A stretch of DNA of 64,000 nucleotides from Leptodontidium sp. MPI-SDFR-AT-0119 (GCA_020726505.1 JAHLEZ010000001.1:248001-312000); one strand, 5' to 3'. Positions 23,926 to 36,481 are shown, numbered from the stretch's first letter. The notes: generated by a model not told the origin, from the sequence alone. Numbers and translations are program-made.

Positions 23926-25002
23926 ATGCGTTTCCACCTTTTCTGGATTGCCGTCTCGGCGGCGATAACCACGACATATGCGCAGATGACAGGCTTTGCA
24001 CTGATCACCGTCCGACACAGAACCAGAATATTACTACTTCGTCGTTTGACACCATATGGGAGCCTTCAACAGAACGCCCCGGTTCAATCAGTCCGAAACT
24101 CTTGCAAGGAGTTACTCTAAAGGCCATGGTGACTCGAGAAACAATAGCAGGTAAGTTACCTTGTCCCAATGACAAGTCACCCCCGATTATGGTAGCTAAT
24201 ATCTCCCAATCCTCCGGGAAATACATACGGAACCCTCCTCCGATCTCGTACTATTTGCGACTTACGCCATCCTTCTTAGCCTAGATAGCGATCCAATATC
24301 TTTTAATACGGTTTCCCATTTCATATCGACGTCAGTAAACTTGGGGGAGAAGGTACTCCAACACAACTAGACACAACCACAACCGTCAGGCTTGGTCCGG
24401 GTGGTCCGGGTAGTTCGGTAGCATCTACCGCCTCTGTTTCCAGTTCAACATCGGTTTCTCGGACCATTACATCATCATCAGTTTCAACATCTTCTCAAGA
24501 CCAAAGTTCAAGTAGCACTGCCACAGGTGGCTCATCTACCACTCGTCTAATCGAGAGTTTAAGCAGTGCCTCGATTGATCTCGCATCCCAAACATCACAG
24601 GCACTCCCTTCCGACACAACAAATCCAAAGTCTGGTCTTCCAACAGGAGCGAAAGACGGGATAGGCGTTGGCGCAGCCCTCGGATCCCTCATTATTCTTA
24701 GGTTCGTAGCTTTCGCTTTCTGGTTCGGGAGACGTTCTGCCAAGAACAAACGTGAAGCTACCGGAGATGACGTGATGGTTGGAAAGAGTGAATTGCAAGC
24801 TGGGACGGTGCGGGCTTCGGAGCTGGAGACCAAATTTCCAGATTTGGCAGAGAAAGTCAATATGCATGACGAGGCGAGAGCAGCTGAATTTGATGGAAGC
24901 CAGCGGGGGTGGCTGAGGTCGACGGAACTCACCGCGTGGAGCTTGATTCGGGAGCCAAAAAATCTCGCTGACTGTGGATCCTTCATGGATGGTTTTGGTT
25001 AG
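23926..25002 (+). pseudogene. Kre9/KNH-type Ser/Thr-rich surface protein, frameshifted
   Basis: A signal peptide (MRFHLFWIAVSAAITTTYAQ) is followed, after a frame change near 24008, by a segment like the Kre9/KNH N-terminal fold (FDTIWEPSTERPGSISPKLL, then SQSSGKYIRNPPPISYYLRL). Two further frame changes (near 24285 and 24345) lead to a Ser/Thr-rich stalk, a glycine-rich hydrophobic helix (GVGAALGSLIILRFVAFAFWF) and a charged tail ending at 25002. Intact relatives are wall-associated or membrane proteins of this layout. No set of GT-AG introns was found that joins all parts, and each break can be explained by a single-base indel, so I call it decayed. An undetected intron pattern or sequencing indels are the alternatives. 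Confidence 0.5.
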
Positions 25003-26057
25003 ATACAGAAAGCATTGAGAAGTTTGCGGGATTTGTTTGGCGTCAATTTGCTGTTCTCTGGTTGTGGTATATGCTTAGTTTTCGTCAAGAGATGTAGTTA
25101 AGTGATTTGGACTATGTAATCTTGGGTGGATATTTCGATGATCGAACCAATCAAGGTGCTGTAGAGCTCGGGTGGATTAGATTGATCTTTCTTCTTCGCA
25201 ATTATGATACTTGGAAGCGTTTTGCCGAACGGTTTATCTGGTAGAGTGAGAGTAAAAGTGACTGCTAGATACAGTTGGGCGTTACCCAAGGAGCTTAAGA
25301 ACTGGAATAAAACTACTACATTTGCACAAATAAAGTCTACTGAATGGGCTGAAGTATCACTTGATCCTCATGCTGTCTATGGTGTGCATTAGGTCCACGT
25401 GGCTCCAGGGATTCTCGGGGAGATTTACCCTTTCGAGACGCGCAGTGCTAGAACTGACAGGTGTCTAAGGTCAATTTGTTTTCTTAGCTCCTTCAAAACA
25501 CCTAACCCATACTAAAGTTTCATAGCTTCTGACTAAACAATCGATTGGTGGGTTAGGGCTTCCATTCTCGGTTACGGTTTAAGTGATGGTGTCCTTATGT
25601 CAGGCTCAGCTGCGATTTAAGCGCACGAACAACTCCCCGATCTCCCCGATTTGCGCTAGATTTTATCATCAGCCTAAGACTGCCGTACTTACGGTAAATA
25701 TTGACCGATTGCATATTCTTCTCCGGCATTGTCAGTTACTGAGAAGTCTAGAACGTTGGCCACGCTGGCACTCTTGACATCACTGCGAAATCATTTTGGA
25801 TGCCACCATAATCGTCATTTCGAGGGGGAAAACCTCAGAATATTTGCCCCTCGTTAATTGGATTCGAAAGCCGAAGTTGAATTTTGATTTCGGAAGTACT
25901 TGAACGTCTGGCGCAACGCTCTAGTCATCAGAGAGAGCTCCATGCTTGTAACGACGGTGTCTCTGCTATGTAGGCATTGAACGAGGGTATCAAGGGAATA
26001 AAACGAAAATAAATGGCATCAAATCAAAAAATCAACACACCTCGCCCGTGCGTAAAT
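25003..26057. other. 1.05 kb without a recognisable gene
   Basis: Only short open frames are present; nothing could be assigned. Confidence 0.4.
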
Positions 26058-27861
26058 TCAAACCATGCATGCGTTCCTCCGTTCCAGCCTTTTCTCCTCC
26101 TGCCACTCATCTGCCTTCTTCACCCCGAAGTTCTTATCAAATATTCCCCTAATTTCTTCCAACTGCATACCTTGGGTTTCGGGATAGATGAAGAACATCG
26201 TAATCAATGAAATGAAGTTGACACCACCATAAAATCCGTATGTTGCAGTTGGACCGTTATTCTGAATTTGAGTGAGGAATGTTGACGAGATGACGACATT
26301 GGAAGTCCAGTTACACATCGTCATTACGGTAACTCCTTCAGGGGGAACTTCTGTAGGAAACAGTTCTGTGGCAGCCCAGGCGATATTTCATATGGCTAGG
26401 GAGTATGAGAAGACAAAGACAATCATGGAGCCATAGATGACTTTGGCCGGCCATCCTAGTTCAGCATCTGGATTTTCAGGAAATCCTTTGTGCTCGACAC
26501 CAAGGTGCTTCCAGGAAACGGCTAAAACAATGCAAGATATCACCTACATGTCACGATTAGCACCTACAACGTCAGAAGAGACAATTGGAGAGATTGACGA
26601 TCCAGGGTAAAGTAATCAGTGTCAGCCGCCTTCGTCCCACTCGACCAACGATAATCATGAATAAAGTAGTACCCATGAAGTTAGCAGCAGCGATCCCAAC
26701 AGCAATGGTCTCGGCGTTGTCGAAGCCGATTGTTTTCAACAGTGTCGTCGAGTAGAACATGAGCGAATTGAAGCCGGTGAACTGAGATGCAATCGTGAGA
26801 AAGCAGGCGAGGAACAATTTTCTCCTGGCTTGAGGCGTATTGATGAGCTTCATCCAAGCAGACGTTTGAGTTGCAGGCTGATGCCCGAACTCTGCCCGGA
26901 TCGCAGTGATCTTCTCCTCGATTTCTACCTTGGTGGCCTCGGGAAACGACTTTTGGTAAAAAGACTGAACTTTGGTGTCAGGTCTGCCGTGTTTTGTGTT
27001 CCAAGCGAGTTGCACATGGGGCGACTCCGGCACTAAGAAAAGCAAGAAGAAAAGCAGAACTGGGAAAACAGCGGGAATTGCGATCGTTCCTTTCCGTCCC
27101 TTTGGTGCGGGGGATAGCCCTGTGACCAGACCGTAAGAGCCTAGTTGGCCACCGACAACATTTACGGTCCAAGATGCCAACATGGTGCTACGGTGTCTTG
27201 CGGGAGCGAGTTCAGCGATATATGTCTGCTCAAATCATCAGATGCCAGATTTCGTTAGGGAAATGGAAAACGACACTCACTGGAACACTAGATGAAACAG
27301 AACCAATACTGACACCAACAATAGAACGACCGACAACGAACTGTGAGAGCCAGTGGGAGGTACACCGAACGGCCACAGCTATGAAGTAGAGAACACAGCT
27401 GATCCGGATCGCAAGCTTCCTTCCAAAACGGTGTGCTGTGAAGCCTGGGATGAGGCATCCCACCACAGCTCCTACAAATTTGATTGAAGTAATCAGCTCT
27501 TTGTCTTTAGTGGTGAGTTGATGTCCTAATGCCCTATCAATGTCCACTATGACACCTACAATGGATCCAGTATCGCAGCCTGATGCACGTATCAGTTCCT
27601 CGTTCTCATAATTTTCAAAGTTGACTTAGACTCACCAAAAAGAAGCCCTCCCATACTCAGGACGAAAATTACAGCCCAGATGTAAAGACTCGTGTATTTC
27701 TTTTCGATAGCTAGCTCCGTCAATGGCAGCCTGGAGACAGCTTCTGCGCTTCCTGCAGCCCTCAAAGAAGGTTCGGTTGCCACGTTCTCTTCAGGATTTA
27801 CTCCTGGCTTGATTGAACAATTTGAATCGGCATGTCTCCTCGATCTCCACGATTTTCTCAC
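26058..27861 (-). pseudogene. MFS sugar transporter, interrupted by a stop codon
   Basis: Member of the fungal sugar porter family (12 membrane helices), 545 codons. Exons on the minus strand are 27861-27636, 27579-27281, 27225-26599 and 26543-26058. Motifs are FGCDTG after helix 1, RFGRK in the loop between helices 2 and 3, TYIAELAPARHRSTM, PESPHVQ, QFTGFNSLMFYS, GRVGRRRLT and ELFPTEVPPEG. In the last exon codon 26390-26388 is TGA where the neighbouring paralogue has a glycine codon (YSLAI-stop-NIAWA versus YAAGVGNLAWA). This is a G-to-T change, so not RIP-type. The third intron has a weak donor (GTCAAT). The charged cytoplasmic tail ends RRNACMV. It is probably a recent pseudogene that would lose the last third of its helices. 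Confidence 0.82.
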
Positions 27862-29094
27862 GTTTGCTGTGCCAAGAAGGCGTTTTACTAAAACATGTTG
27901 CAGCTGCCTCTCGATAGTTTGCGGTTCTGGTGATAGTATTCTATATAGGACGATACAGATTCAACGAGGGTGGAATATCTCAGTCTCGTTTTCCAGTATG
28001 CTGGTAAGAAAGCTTTCCAATGTCGAGAATTGAGAGTCGCTTGCGTCGACGAAGATGTGGAAGATTACGTTCAAGTGTGATGGAAACGAGTTTTTCTGAT
28101 GGATGGTCTCCAGTAGAAGTAACCGGAACGATTTCTTGAAGTACAATTGACCATCCGAAGCACCGGATACATCATGCCTTTTAACTTCATACTTAACGGC
28201 AAGCTTAAGTCATCAGCTGTGGTGCTGTTGACCCGAAAGCATCTTACCATATTGGGTTCGAAGAGGCTCTTAATGCGTCTCGCTATCTTGGCTCGGTGTT
28301 TATAGACCCCGCGTTCCGCTACACGTCACGAAAACAATGGGGGACGGCACGTACCTAGGTAAGTTACAGGTAGTACCTAGGTAGGTGGTGGGATGCATAC
28401 TGTCAGGAGATCATAATGCAATAGCCTGCCTACCTTACATGCCAAAGGTGGAGTAAGTTCACTTTGAAGGGCAAAATTAATGCTGACAGGACGGTCAAGT
28501 TAATATCCAAGGCTGATAGTTTCGTTTTAGTTGTTAGAAAAAAGCGATGAAACATCTTGATAACCCAGCTCCTTCCTTTAAAATATTAATTGGTGCCTCA
28601 GGACGACAATATCATGTAAATTTCGAAGAAATTTAACTTCAATTCTTTCATCTCTGAGCGGAAGGTAGGCTTCATTGAAAAGTGTCTCCCAAGGCTCAAT
28701 TCACCTGCACGTGAAATGATCACATGATGTTCTTGTTCAGTTCATCTGCCTCGGTACTCCAGGCCGCATTCAGGACACTGTGGGATCTTTTTAGCAGTAA
28801 CTGTGACATCATGACTCTGCTGCGCCAGCTATGAGATTTCTTTGACAGCTTGTGAGCTCTCCTGGCAAGAAAAAAAAAAAGATCGAATGCTGGTGATTTT
28901 AAGAATCAAACACCACTCAAGCCATGCACGTATGTGGGTGACAAGAAGCTTTTGAAGTATTAATGAATGTCTATCTAAATTCTCCTAAATTCTCCTATAA
29001 ACTCTCGGTATGGGTATCTCAAAAATGTGGAGGGAAAATGTCCATCGAAATTCAAACTGTGTATTATAACTCATCAATCAGCAGTACACAACAA
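27862..29094. other. Intergenic between two tandem sugar transporters
   Basis: No gene recognised. Two copies of TACCTAGGTA lie at 28352-28361 and 28374-28383, just upstream of the broken transporter, and an A-rich run lies near 28870. Confidence 0.45.
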
Positions 29095-31045
29095 TCAGAC
29101 CTCCGCCATCTCCCTTCTTCCATTGGCTGGTATACCCGAGTGTTCCTTAATTTGCTTCTGCAAACGATTTGCCTCCTTCACTGGGTTTTTGGCTTCAAAT
29201 ATTGGTCCGATCATCTCCAAAGCCAAGGCTTTTGCCTCTGGGTACAAGAAAAAGGCCAAAATCCACAGCAAACAGCACATGACAAGATAAAACGCTGAAG
29301 TCCATACCGGACCAACATCCTCGACCATAGTCAGATAACTTGATCCCACTAAAACATTAGGTCCCCAGTTACACATATTCATCAACATTGTGCCTTGAGG
29401 ACGAAGCTCTTGGGGGAAAAATTCGGAAGATGCCCAAGCCAAATTTCCAACACCGGCGGCATAGCAGATAACGAATGTCAACATCGAGGCGAAAATGAGA
29501 TATGCGGGCCAGTCGAGTTCCGGTTTTGGTTCTAGGTGTTCTGCGTAGTTTTCGGCAATTTTGTCGAGTTTGTGAAAATTGAGGTGGCATCTACTCCAGG
29601 CAATCATTCCAACAGTAAGGGAGATAATCTGGGAAATGTGTTAGCCTCTGCCTCTAGATCTTGGTTTGAGGACATACCATCCCCGGGACAGTCCACAGTA
29701 CAAGTGGCCTTTTCCCAACGCGATCGACTAGGGCTGTGTAGAGCATTGTGACGATCAGATTTGCAGCGGGTATAGCCAGGGCGACGCGATCTGGAAAGCC
29801 CAAACCCTCCAAGATTGTGGGTGAGTAATACATCAGAGCATTAAAGCCGCTGAGCTGAGAGAATGCCATCAGTCCGCAAGCGGCGTAAAGCTTTCGCCTG
29901 TTGGCTCTGACCACGAAAAGTTGTTTGAACCGACACAATGTGCTCATATCCTTTGTTTTCTCCTTGGCTTCCTTCACCTGCTCTTCGACGATTTTGACTT
30001 TGTTGTTGATCTGAAAGGGTGATGCTGTTGGCCAAATATTTTCAAAGACTGCTTTTGCTTCCTGGATTCTCCCGTGGCTGATGAGGTGGCGGGGTGATTC
30101 CGGACAAAATCGTAGGAGGCAGGCAAACGAGACAGCTGCCAGAGCACCAAGTGCTATCATAATGCGCCAGCCTTGATAAACCCCCATGAAAGCCTGACCG
30201 AATCCATAACCTATGAACTGCCCAGCTGTGATCGATACCGCGAACATACCCGTCAGGCTGCCCCTGTACACAGCTGGTGCAACTTCACCAATGTACATCT
30301 TTGAGCCAAAAATTAGCTCCCTGTCTTACGGGTGAGGTGCACATACCGGAGTGATTGTAGCGGCTGTGCCTATGCTGACACCACTCGTAAACCGCCCAAA
30401 CACAAGCTGTGCAATGCTGAAAGAAGAGGTTTGGATCACTATTCCAGCGAGGAATATCGCACAAGCCAGGTACATTGTCGACTTCCGTCCAAACCTATCG
30501 GCAGAGAGGCAAGAAATTGAACCCCAAAAGGCACCAACAGACAGCATAGCGACTATCAGCCCTTTTTCAATGGCATTGACAGTGTGGCCACGCAAAGTGT
30601 TTGCAAAATGAAGGACTACAGTTCCGATTACGCCCGTGTCGATACCTGAATAGATTGTCAGCATGCTTCGTCGGGCGGGGGACATATGCATACCAAACAG
30701 CAGTCCTGAGAAGCTTGTTGAAAATACAACTCTCCAGATAAACCAGCCGGGTTTCAGATCTTCGATATCGCAGAATACAACCTCTTGCTCTGGGCGTAGA
30801 GCTGAGTTGGTCCGAGTTAAGGGACTCTCCGATGCGAGTATTCTTTGTCCTGTAGCATTCGAGGAACGCGCAGTGGATAGTTCGTCAATTTCGTTCGGCT
30901 GAGTTCGTCTCGCTATCGCGTTTTCTTCGTGCTTCACTTCCGGTTCGTCTGTGCCGTAACGCTTTCTCTGGTGTACCCTCACATTCTTAACACCTCTTAT
31001 CCAAACAAACAGGTGTTGTTTGACCTTGAGTCTGATGAACTTCAT
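29095..31045 (-). CDS. MFS sugar transporter (intact paralogue)
   Basis: Predicted plasma-membrane sugar:proton symporter, 601 residues. Exons on the minus strand are 31045-30694, 30645-30347, 30298-29678 and 29628-29095. About 110 charged residues precede helix 1, longer than usual, so a later start is possible. Motifs are LLFGIDTGVIG, RFGRK, YIGEVAPAVYRGSL, PESPRHL, QLSGFNALMYYSPTILEGLG, DRVGKRPLV and YAAGVGNLAWASSEFFPQEL. The 48 bp first intron has no in-frame stop and could be missed. Intron positions match those of the broken neighbour, so the two arose by tandem duplication. Substrate is unknown; the nearby alpha-galactosidase suggests galactose or glucose, as inference only. Confidence 0.92.
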
Positions 31046-31845
31046 GTTGATTTAAGAAAGGTGTACTCCAGCAGAAGTTATGATCTCTGTGGAAGGAGGG
31101 GTGATTCGGGTAGGATGTTACAGAGGACCGGCGCTCACGTGAAGAATAAGGTCTCAAAGTAGAGTGCTGGCAAGGACGGTGTTCAAGTAGTGGGGTTTTC
31201 GCCCTTTCGAAGCTCACATGTCAACAGACAGTATATCTACGTCATGCGGGGTAGCTCTCGTAGTTTAACACCGTCGTGCCATGTTAAGGCTAGAATTTCA
31301 ATTCTTTGGGACCTGGTGGACTAGCTTGGTATTGCTTCGAGCTCGTGATATGCACCTCATGAATGGATGGCCCGCCGGATAGACAAGAAGCGTGGGATAG
31401 CCCGAAAAGGAATCAAGGCACCAGAGTCGACTATAAATCTGTTAGATCATCGTAATTCTACCGCGTCACGCATTTTACGGTTTGAGCTTAATGTTGACAT
31501 TGAAGAAGGACGAAATTCGCTTCGCATCCTCCTCGCTTGGACAACCTCTCATTAGACGTCGGGCTATGTCGGTAATTCGGATAGAAACACAGGTCAAGAA
31601 GACCAGTCAGCTGCGAGATATTAGTCGTGTGCTCCACATAAACACAGGGTTTTCCCTCCTAGCGAAGTCCAGACCCCGCACTCCAGCTTTACGCTTCCCC
31701 ATATCACTGATTGCCCTAGGCAAGTTAAACTTGCACGACATCATCTCATCGCAAATTTCTCCAACATCAGCATCAACCCGTTTTGTGATTGCCATATCCT
31801 CTCATACTGTTTACAACATCCGGTTAGACTGGGAGGAGAGTAGGG
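31046..31845. promoter_or_regulatory. Divergent promoter between sugar transporter and regulator
   Basis: This 800 bp separates the start codons of the intact transporter and a Zn2Cys6 gene read the other way. Such a head-to-head pair is often co-regulated. No operator could be assigned. Confidence 0.35.
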
Positions 31846-34295
31846 ATGGTGGCAAGGAATCGATCAGGATGGTATGTGCTGTAGGCTGTGCACCACCGGG
31901 GGCTCTTCACCTTTCGTCGGGCTTCAGTTGGCGAGATCATGCTGATTTGATACCTATACCCGTAGTCAGGAATGCCGCGACAAACATGTGAAGTGTAAGC
32001 CCCTGCTCTGCCTTCTTTGCAATCTGTACCTGCTTGGGAAGGCTCCGAATCGGGTTTCCCGAGTTGGTTATGCTTCATATTCACACCCTTACTAACTTCG
32101 CCCAGGTGACAAACTGGAACCGACCTGTGGTCGATGTGCTGGATCAGGTCGACAATGCACTCGAGGCATGGTATTTAGAAGCTATAATAGTATGGCACTT
32201 CATTGCTTCTCGAATTTTCAAAAGCTGACTCTTCACAGAGAAATATTCCCGTGACCATGAATGGGTAGCTCTGAAGTCAGTTGATGAATGTAAGTCACCT
32301 CTTGTCTCCAGCCAAGAGACCCAACAAAGCCGTTTCTCAATCTATCCCCATTTTACCATGTCCGGGTACCCCTCTTGTCTGATTATGTCATTGTCGTGGA
32401 TCACGAACTTCATCATCACCTACAAGGCTGCACCCCTTACTATACACTAATACAAATCAATTGACATCATGAAACAGATCAATGGATCGATGAGAGTAAT
32501 AATCACATGGAAAGTACTGGCGAATCTGCCTCGGAAGATGGAGACGAGCTGCCTAGTAGTCTTTCGCCCGAGAACACTTCGATACGATATAGTGCACCCT
32601 TGGCTTCACCTACCTCGTCAGGAGGGATCAGTTCTCAGCAAAGCGTTTTCACTCACTCTTCGTGGCAAGGAAATTATGGCACTACACCAGATACTGCTTT
32701 CAGTACTCCCCCATACGGACCTACGGAACCAGCTGTGTCTGATGTCATCCACAATGTATTCTTGCTGCCGCCGCGAGAAACATTGAGAGGCATGTTTCCA
32801 GCCTTTCTAATTTAGTCAGCGGAGAGTTGACTTGACTATCCAGATGCACCGAAACAAACGCCCCCTATACATACCGATGATTCGGTGTGGCCTCTCAAAG
32901 ATGCCGCGGAAGCTCGCCTTTTTGGTCACTACGTTCTAGATCTTGCTAAATGGGTAAGTCGTTCGGCTATGCTCAATCGAAGACCGACTTAATTCTGACT
33001 CTTGGCGACAGCTGGACCTGTGTGACCCAAATCAGCATTTCCAAGTCGAGGTGCCGAAGCGGGCGGCAAAAAGTCCCGTTCTGCTGAAAGCCATACTTGC
33101 TCTTTCGGCAAGACAGTTAACCCTCACCAAGCGAACTAGCGAGTCCAATGAGATTGCAGCAAGACAGTACTACGGTGACTGCATTAAACTGCTCATTCCT
33201 ATGCTTGACAATGTAGTCACAAGAGCAGACGAGACTTTGTTCGCAGCTCTGATTATTCTTCGGGTACTGGAAGAGATTGATCGTAAGTTCCCTCGATATC
33301 ATGCTATCACGTCACTGATATATTCTAGTCCTCGAAACTGGCAAGCAAGGTGCAGCCCACATCAAAGGAATCCAGAGCTTCGTCCGCGAGCATGGCCCAA
33401 ATGTCATGCAAGGTGGACTAAGCGAAGCAGCTTTCTGGGTAGGCTTACGGCAGGAAATATACGTCGCTACCATCACCCACAGAGCTGTCCAGATTGAAAT
33501 TGGCCACATTGATCGCTCTATTGACCCCAATACAGATTTCGGATGGGCAAACCGAGCCGTGGTGCATTTGGCTGACGTGCTGAATTGCTGCTTCGGGCCG
33601 AGAGGGGTTGATCCTGGCCACTGGTCGAACCTTCAAGCAGAAAGTCATCGATGGCAGCAAGATAAACCGGACTCTTTTGGTCCTTACTACTACCGAAATG
33701 CCGATCGCAGCAAGGGAGAAGCTTTTCCTAAGATCCTGCATATACATCCTTGTCACAGTACGCTCTCAAACCCCTCATTCGAAGCTTCAATCACTTGCTA
33801 ATTGTATTCCCAGTTATCGGAATCCAACATCACAAGCTTGCGCAGATACTTCTCTCGACGTTCGACCCCAAGCTTCCGAGAATAGGAAAGGGTCGTCATG
33901 ATGCCGAGCATGCCATGCTGGTAAGTCCAGCCGCCCCCGCCCCCAACTCCCATCCTATCTCATCTCATCCCAACTTATACTGCACAGATTGGAGTCAAAC
34001 AAAACTTACGCGAGCTCTGTGGTATTGGACTGCACAATCGCTCTACTCCGCCTGGAATGTTCACAGCATGTATGGGTATCGCAATGTGTAAGTGATTGAG
34101 TTCTCTTCGGGGTTGTCTCATGGTCGCTGACTTGACCAAACAGGTGGCGATCGCTTTGACGATAGGTTGGAACAAGAAGCGCTTCTTAACCTGCTGATCG
34201 AGACCGAGAGAGATCACGCACGTCCTACGGCAGCGATACAGAAACAGATCACAGCAGCTTGGGAAGCGAACCGTCGAATGATGACACGTGACTAG
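31846..34295 (+). CDS. Zn2Cys6 transcription factor, eleven exons
   Basis: Predicted nuclear regulator, 556 residues. Exons: 31846-31871, 31966-31994, 32106-32189, 32239-32289, 32478-32789, 32844-32953, 33012-33282, 33329-33757, 33814-33920, 33988-34087 and 34144-34295; the lengths sum to a whole frame. The zinc cluster is assembled from three tiny exons: MVARNRSG-C | QECRDKHVK-C | DKLEPTCGRCAGSGRQC. The following YSRDHEWVALKSVDE block, and the C-terminal half (LAKWLDLCDPNQHF, LLKAILALSARQL, ETGKQGAAHIKGIQSFVREH, EIYVATITHRAVQIEI), are typical of Fungal_trans_2 regulators. The fifth intron appears to need a GC donor (GAG|GCATGT). It is divergent from the intact sugar transporter, so it is a candidate local regulator. 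Confidence 0.88.
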
Positions 34296-34993
34296 CCATC
34301 TTGATAGCCCTGGACCCTCTTTCGGTCTGATCTTGAATCAGTGGGGTCTCTTTCTTCGAGAATCTGTTTAAGGACTTTTTTTCTGCATGATTATCAATAT
34401 CCGGCACTTGCGTGGCGTCCCGGATGCACATTTTGGTGGCTGGCTCAAAGGCGGAAGTTGGCGTTTGGAGAATGGAGTTTTCTGTGATAGCACATAACAG
34501 GACTACATGTTCGACCCCAGAAAACAGCTATGGAGTTAAAGTTGTGCAAGCGCAATTGTGCTCTTTGATACATGCATCACGTGATACCTACATTCCATCC
34601 TTATAAAAAGAAGACAGCATTGACTCGGTCTCTGATTCGCGATGTCTATGTCTTTTGTGAAATAATGCTACTCTTGTGGGTTGGTGTTGTTGTATTAACT
34701 AGTTCGCTGTCATGCTATCACCAAACTTTGGCAGGAAGCATGCAAGCGAATGCGATGGACCAGCCCTCAACACTTCAACAATATGGCCCACTGTTGGTTC
34801 TGATCATTATATACTTGAGAGACTAATCACTTTGAGTGTTAAAATCTTCTTCTATTTACTCAAAAATCCCAAAACCCCAGTATTAAGATTCCAACTCCTC
34901 GCCCCAAATCCAATTCCCCAGAAAAGTACCCACGAGCTACGAACCGAACCAACCCCCAAACTCCAAATTTACCAACAAAAGCCCAAGACCAAA
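34296..34993. other. Convergent intergenic region between two regulators
   Basis: This 698 bp holds the 3' ends of two convergent genes. No further gene was seen. Confidence 0.45.
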
Positions 34994-36481
34994 TCAACCG
35001 CTAATATCCAACGACGACAGCAAAAACGAATCCTCGATAGTTTGCAAAGGCCAAATCATCAAATCCCTCCACTCCTCCGGCAACACACTTTCAATCCCCC
35101 TCACCTCTCTCGGACCCGTATCGCCAATCCACCAAATATCCCTAAAATCCGCTAGGAACGCAAAGAAATGCGCCAGGATAACCAACGCTCTCGGTCTCTC
35201 CTCCTTGACCAGGAAGATAAACTCGCTCTGCACCATCGTCGGGAAGAGGACCAGACGGCGGAATATCGAAGCAGGGGGTTCCCGCGCAGCAATGGCGATC
35301 TGGATGGAGCCTATATAGCTGGTCGTTGACTCGTAAGCGTCTTCTATTCGGGGGTTCCACGGCTCTTCAAGGATATCGGAGGGGGTGCGGCGGAGGAGGT
35401 GCATGAGTTCTTGGCGGTTGGAGGGGTGGAAGAGGATTGCTTCTTCGCGGAGCCAGCCGCCTGGTTTCATGCCTGGTGCTGATCGGATCATGCCGCGCAT
35501 TATGGAGTTGTTGTCGTCGGCGATGTATTTCCATGCTTCGACGTTGAGACCGCGGCCCGTGGTGCTGGACATCTGTAGCCATTCTGTGGGAGGCGTGTAT
35601 GGCGTGAGATAGCGTTCTTGAAGGAGTGCGAATGTGCAGACGCGGAGACAGGAAGATGTGATGCAGGCTGCGTCTGCGTTTGAGCGGTTGAGTGTACCCA
35701 CTTCGTCTCTGTGCTCGCGGAGTGTGAGACCGAGGTATTTCTGGTACGTGGCGATGTGCTCGGCGTTGTTTGGCTCGAGTTTGGCGATGTGGAGTGCTGC
35801 TAATGTATATATTGAGTAGAGAAGAGAATTGTGCTTGAAAGCTAGGTGAGGGATAGCGACGCCCCAGTCGTTTTGCTGTCTGTGGTCGTCGGGGAAATTC
35901 AAAGTCATGCAAGTGAAAGCCATGTACTGGTGGAGAAGTTTGAGTTCGGTGAAGCGCCTCTGACTTGATTCTGGGGGCTCGTCGCCGTCCCGAACTTCTG
36001 TCTGGTGGTTTGAGTGGATCTTGGGTCGGATCTCATATGTTTTGGGTTTGGTGTTTTGGGACTGTGTTGTTGTCCCTTGACGTCCCCAAACGCAGGTTGT
36101 CTTGTGTCTGGCGCAACTCCCGCATATAGGATGGACTTCATTGCACTGTCGGATTGTAAGTACAACAATTCAAATCATCTTTAATTTTGAACCTCTTGGG
36201 GAAGCTCAGGAGGTTCATCCGATCTCAGTCCAGGAAAAGGGGACTAGAGATTGTGGCTCCTCGGGTGACAAAGGCTTGAGGTTGGAAGAAGCTACACGAG
36301 AAAACGAAAGCGAGCGACGTACCTTAACCCGCCTCGCCCTACATTGCTGGCATCCTGTCCTACTCTTCTTATGGTGTAACCTGGGCGCTGTTTTGCGAAC
36401 TTCTTTCTCGGCACCAGGGGTCCAACCAACAAACATCGCATCCATGTCTTCTGGAGTCTGAGAGCTCCCACTTCGAGACAT
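34994..36481 (-). CDS. Zn2Cys6 transcription factor, sterol-uptake-control (Upc2) type
   Basis: Predicted nuclear regulator, 436 residues, with exons 36481-36323 and 36145-34994. The intron lies inside the zinc cluster, between RTGCQQCRARRVK and CNEVHPICGSCARHKTTC. The basic stretch before it (RLHHKKSRTG) and the later ELKLLHQYMAFTCMTL and HLAFKHNSLLYSIYTLAALH blocks are the pattern of the Upc2/sterol-uptake-control branch. Many fungal members of that branch regulate other pathways, so a sterol role is not implied. It is convergent with the eleven-exon regulator. Confidence 0.9.
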
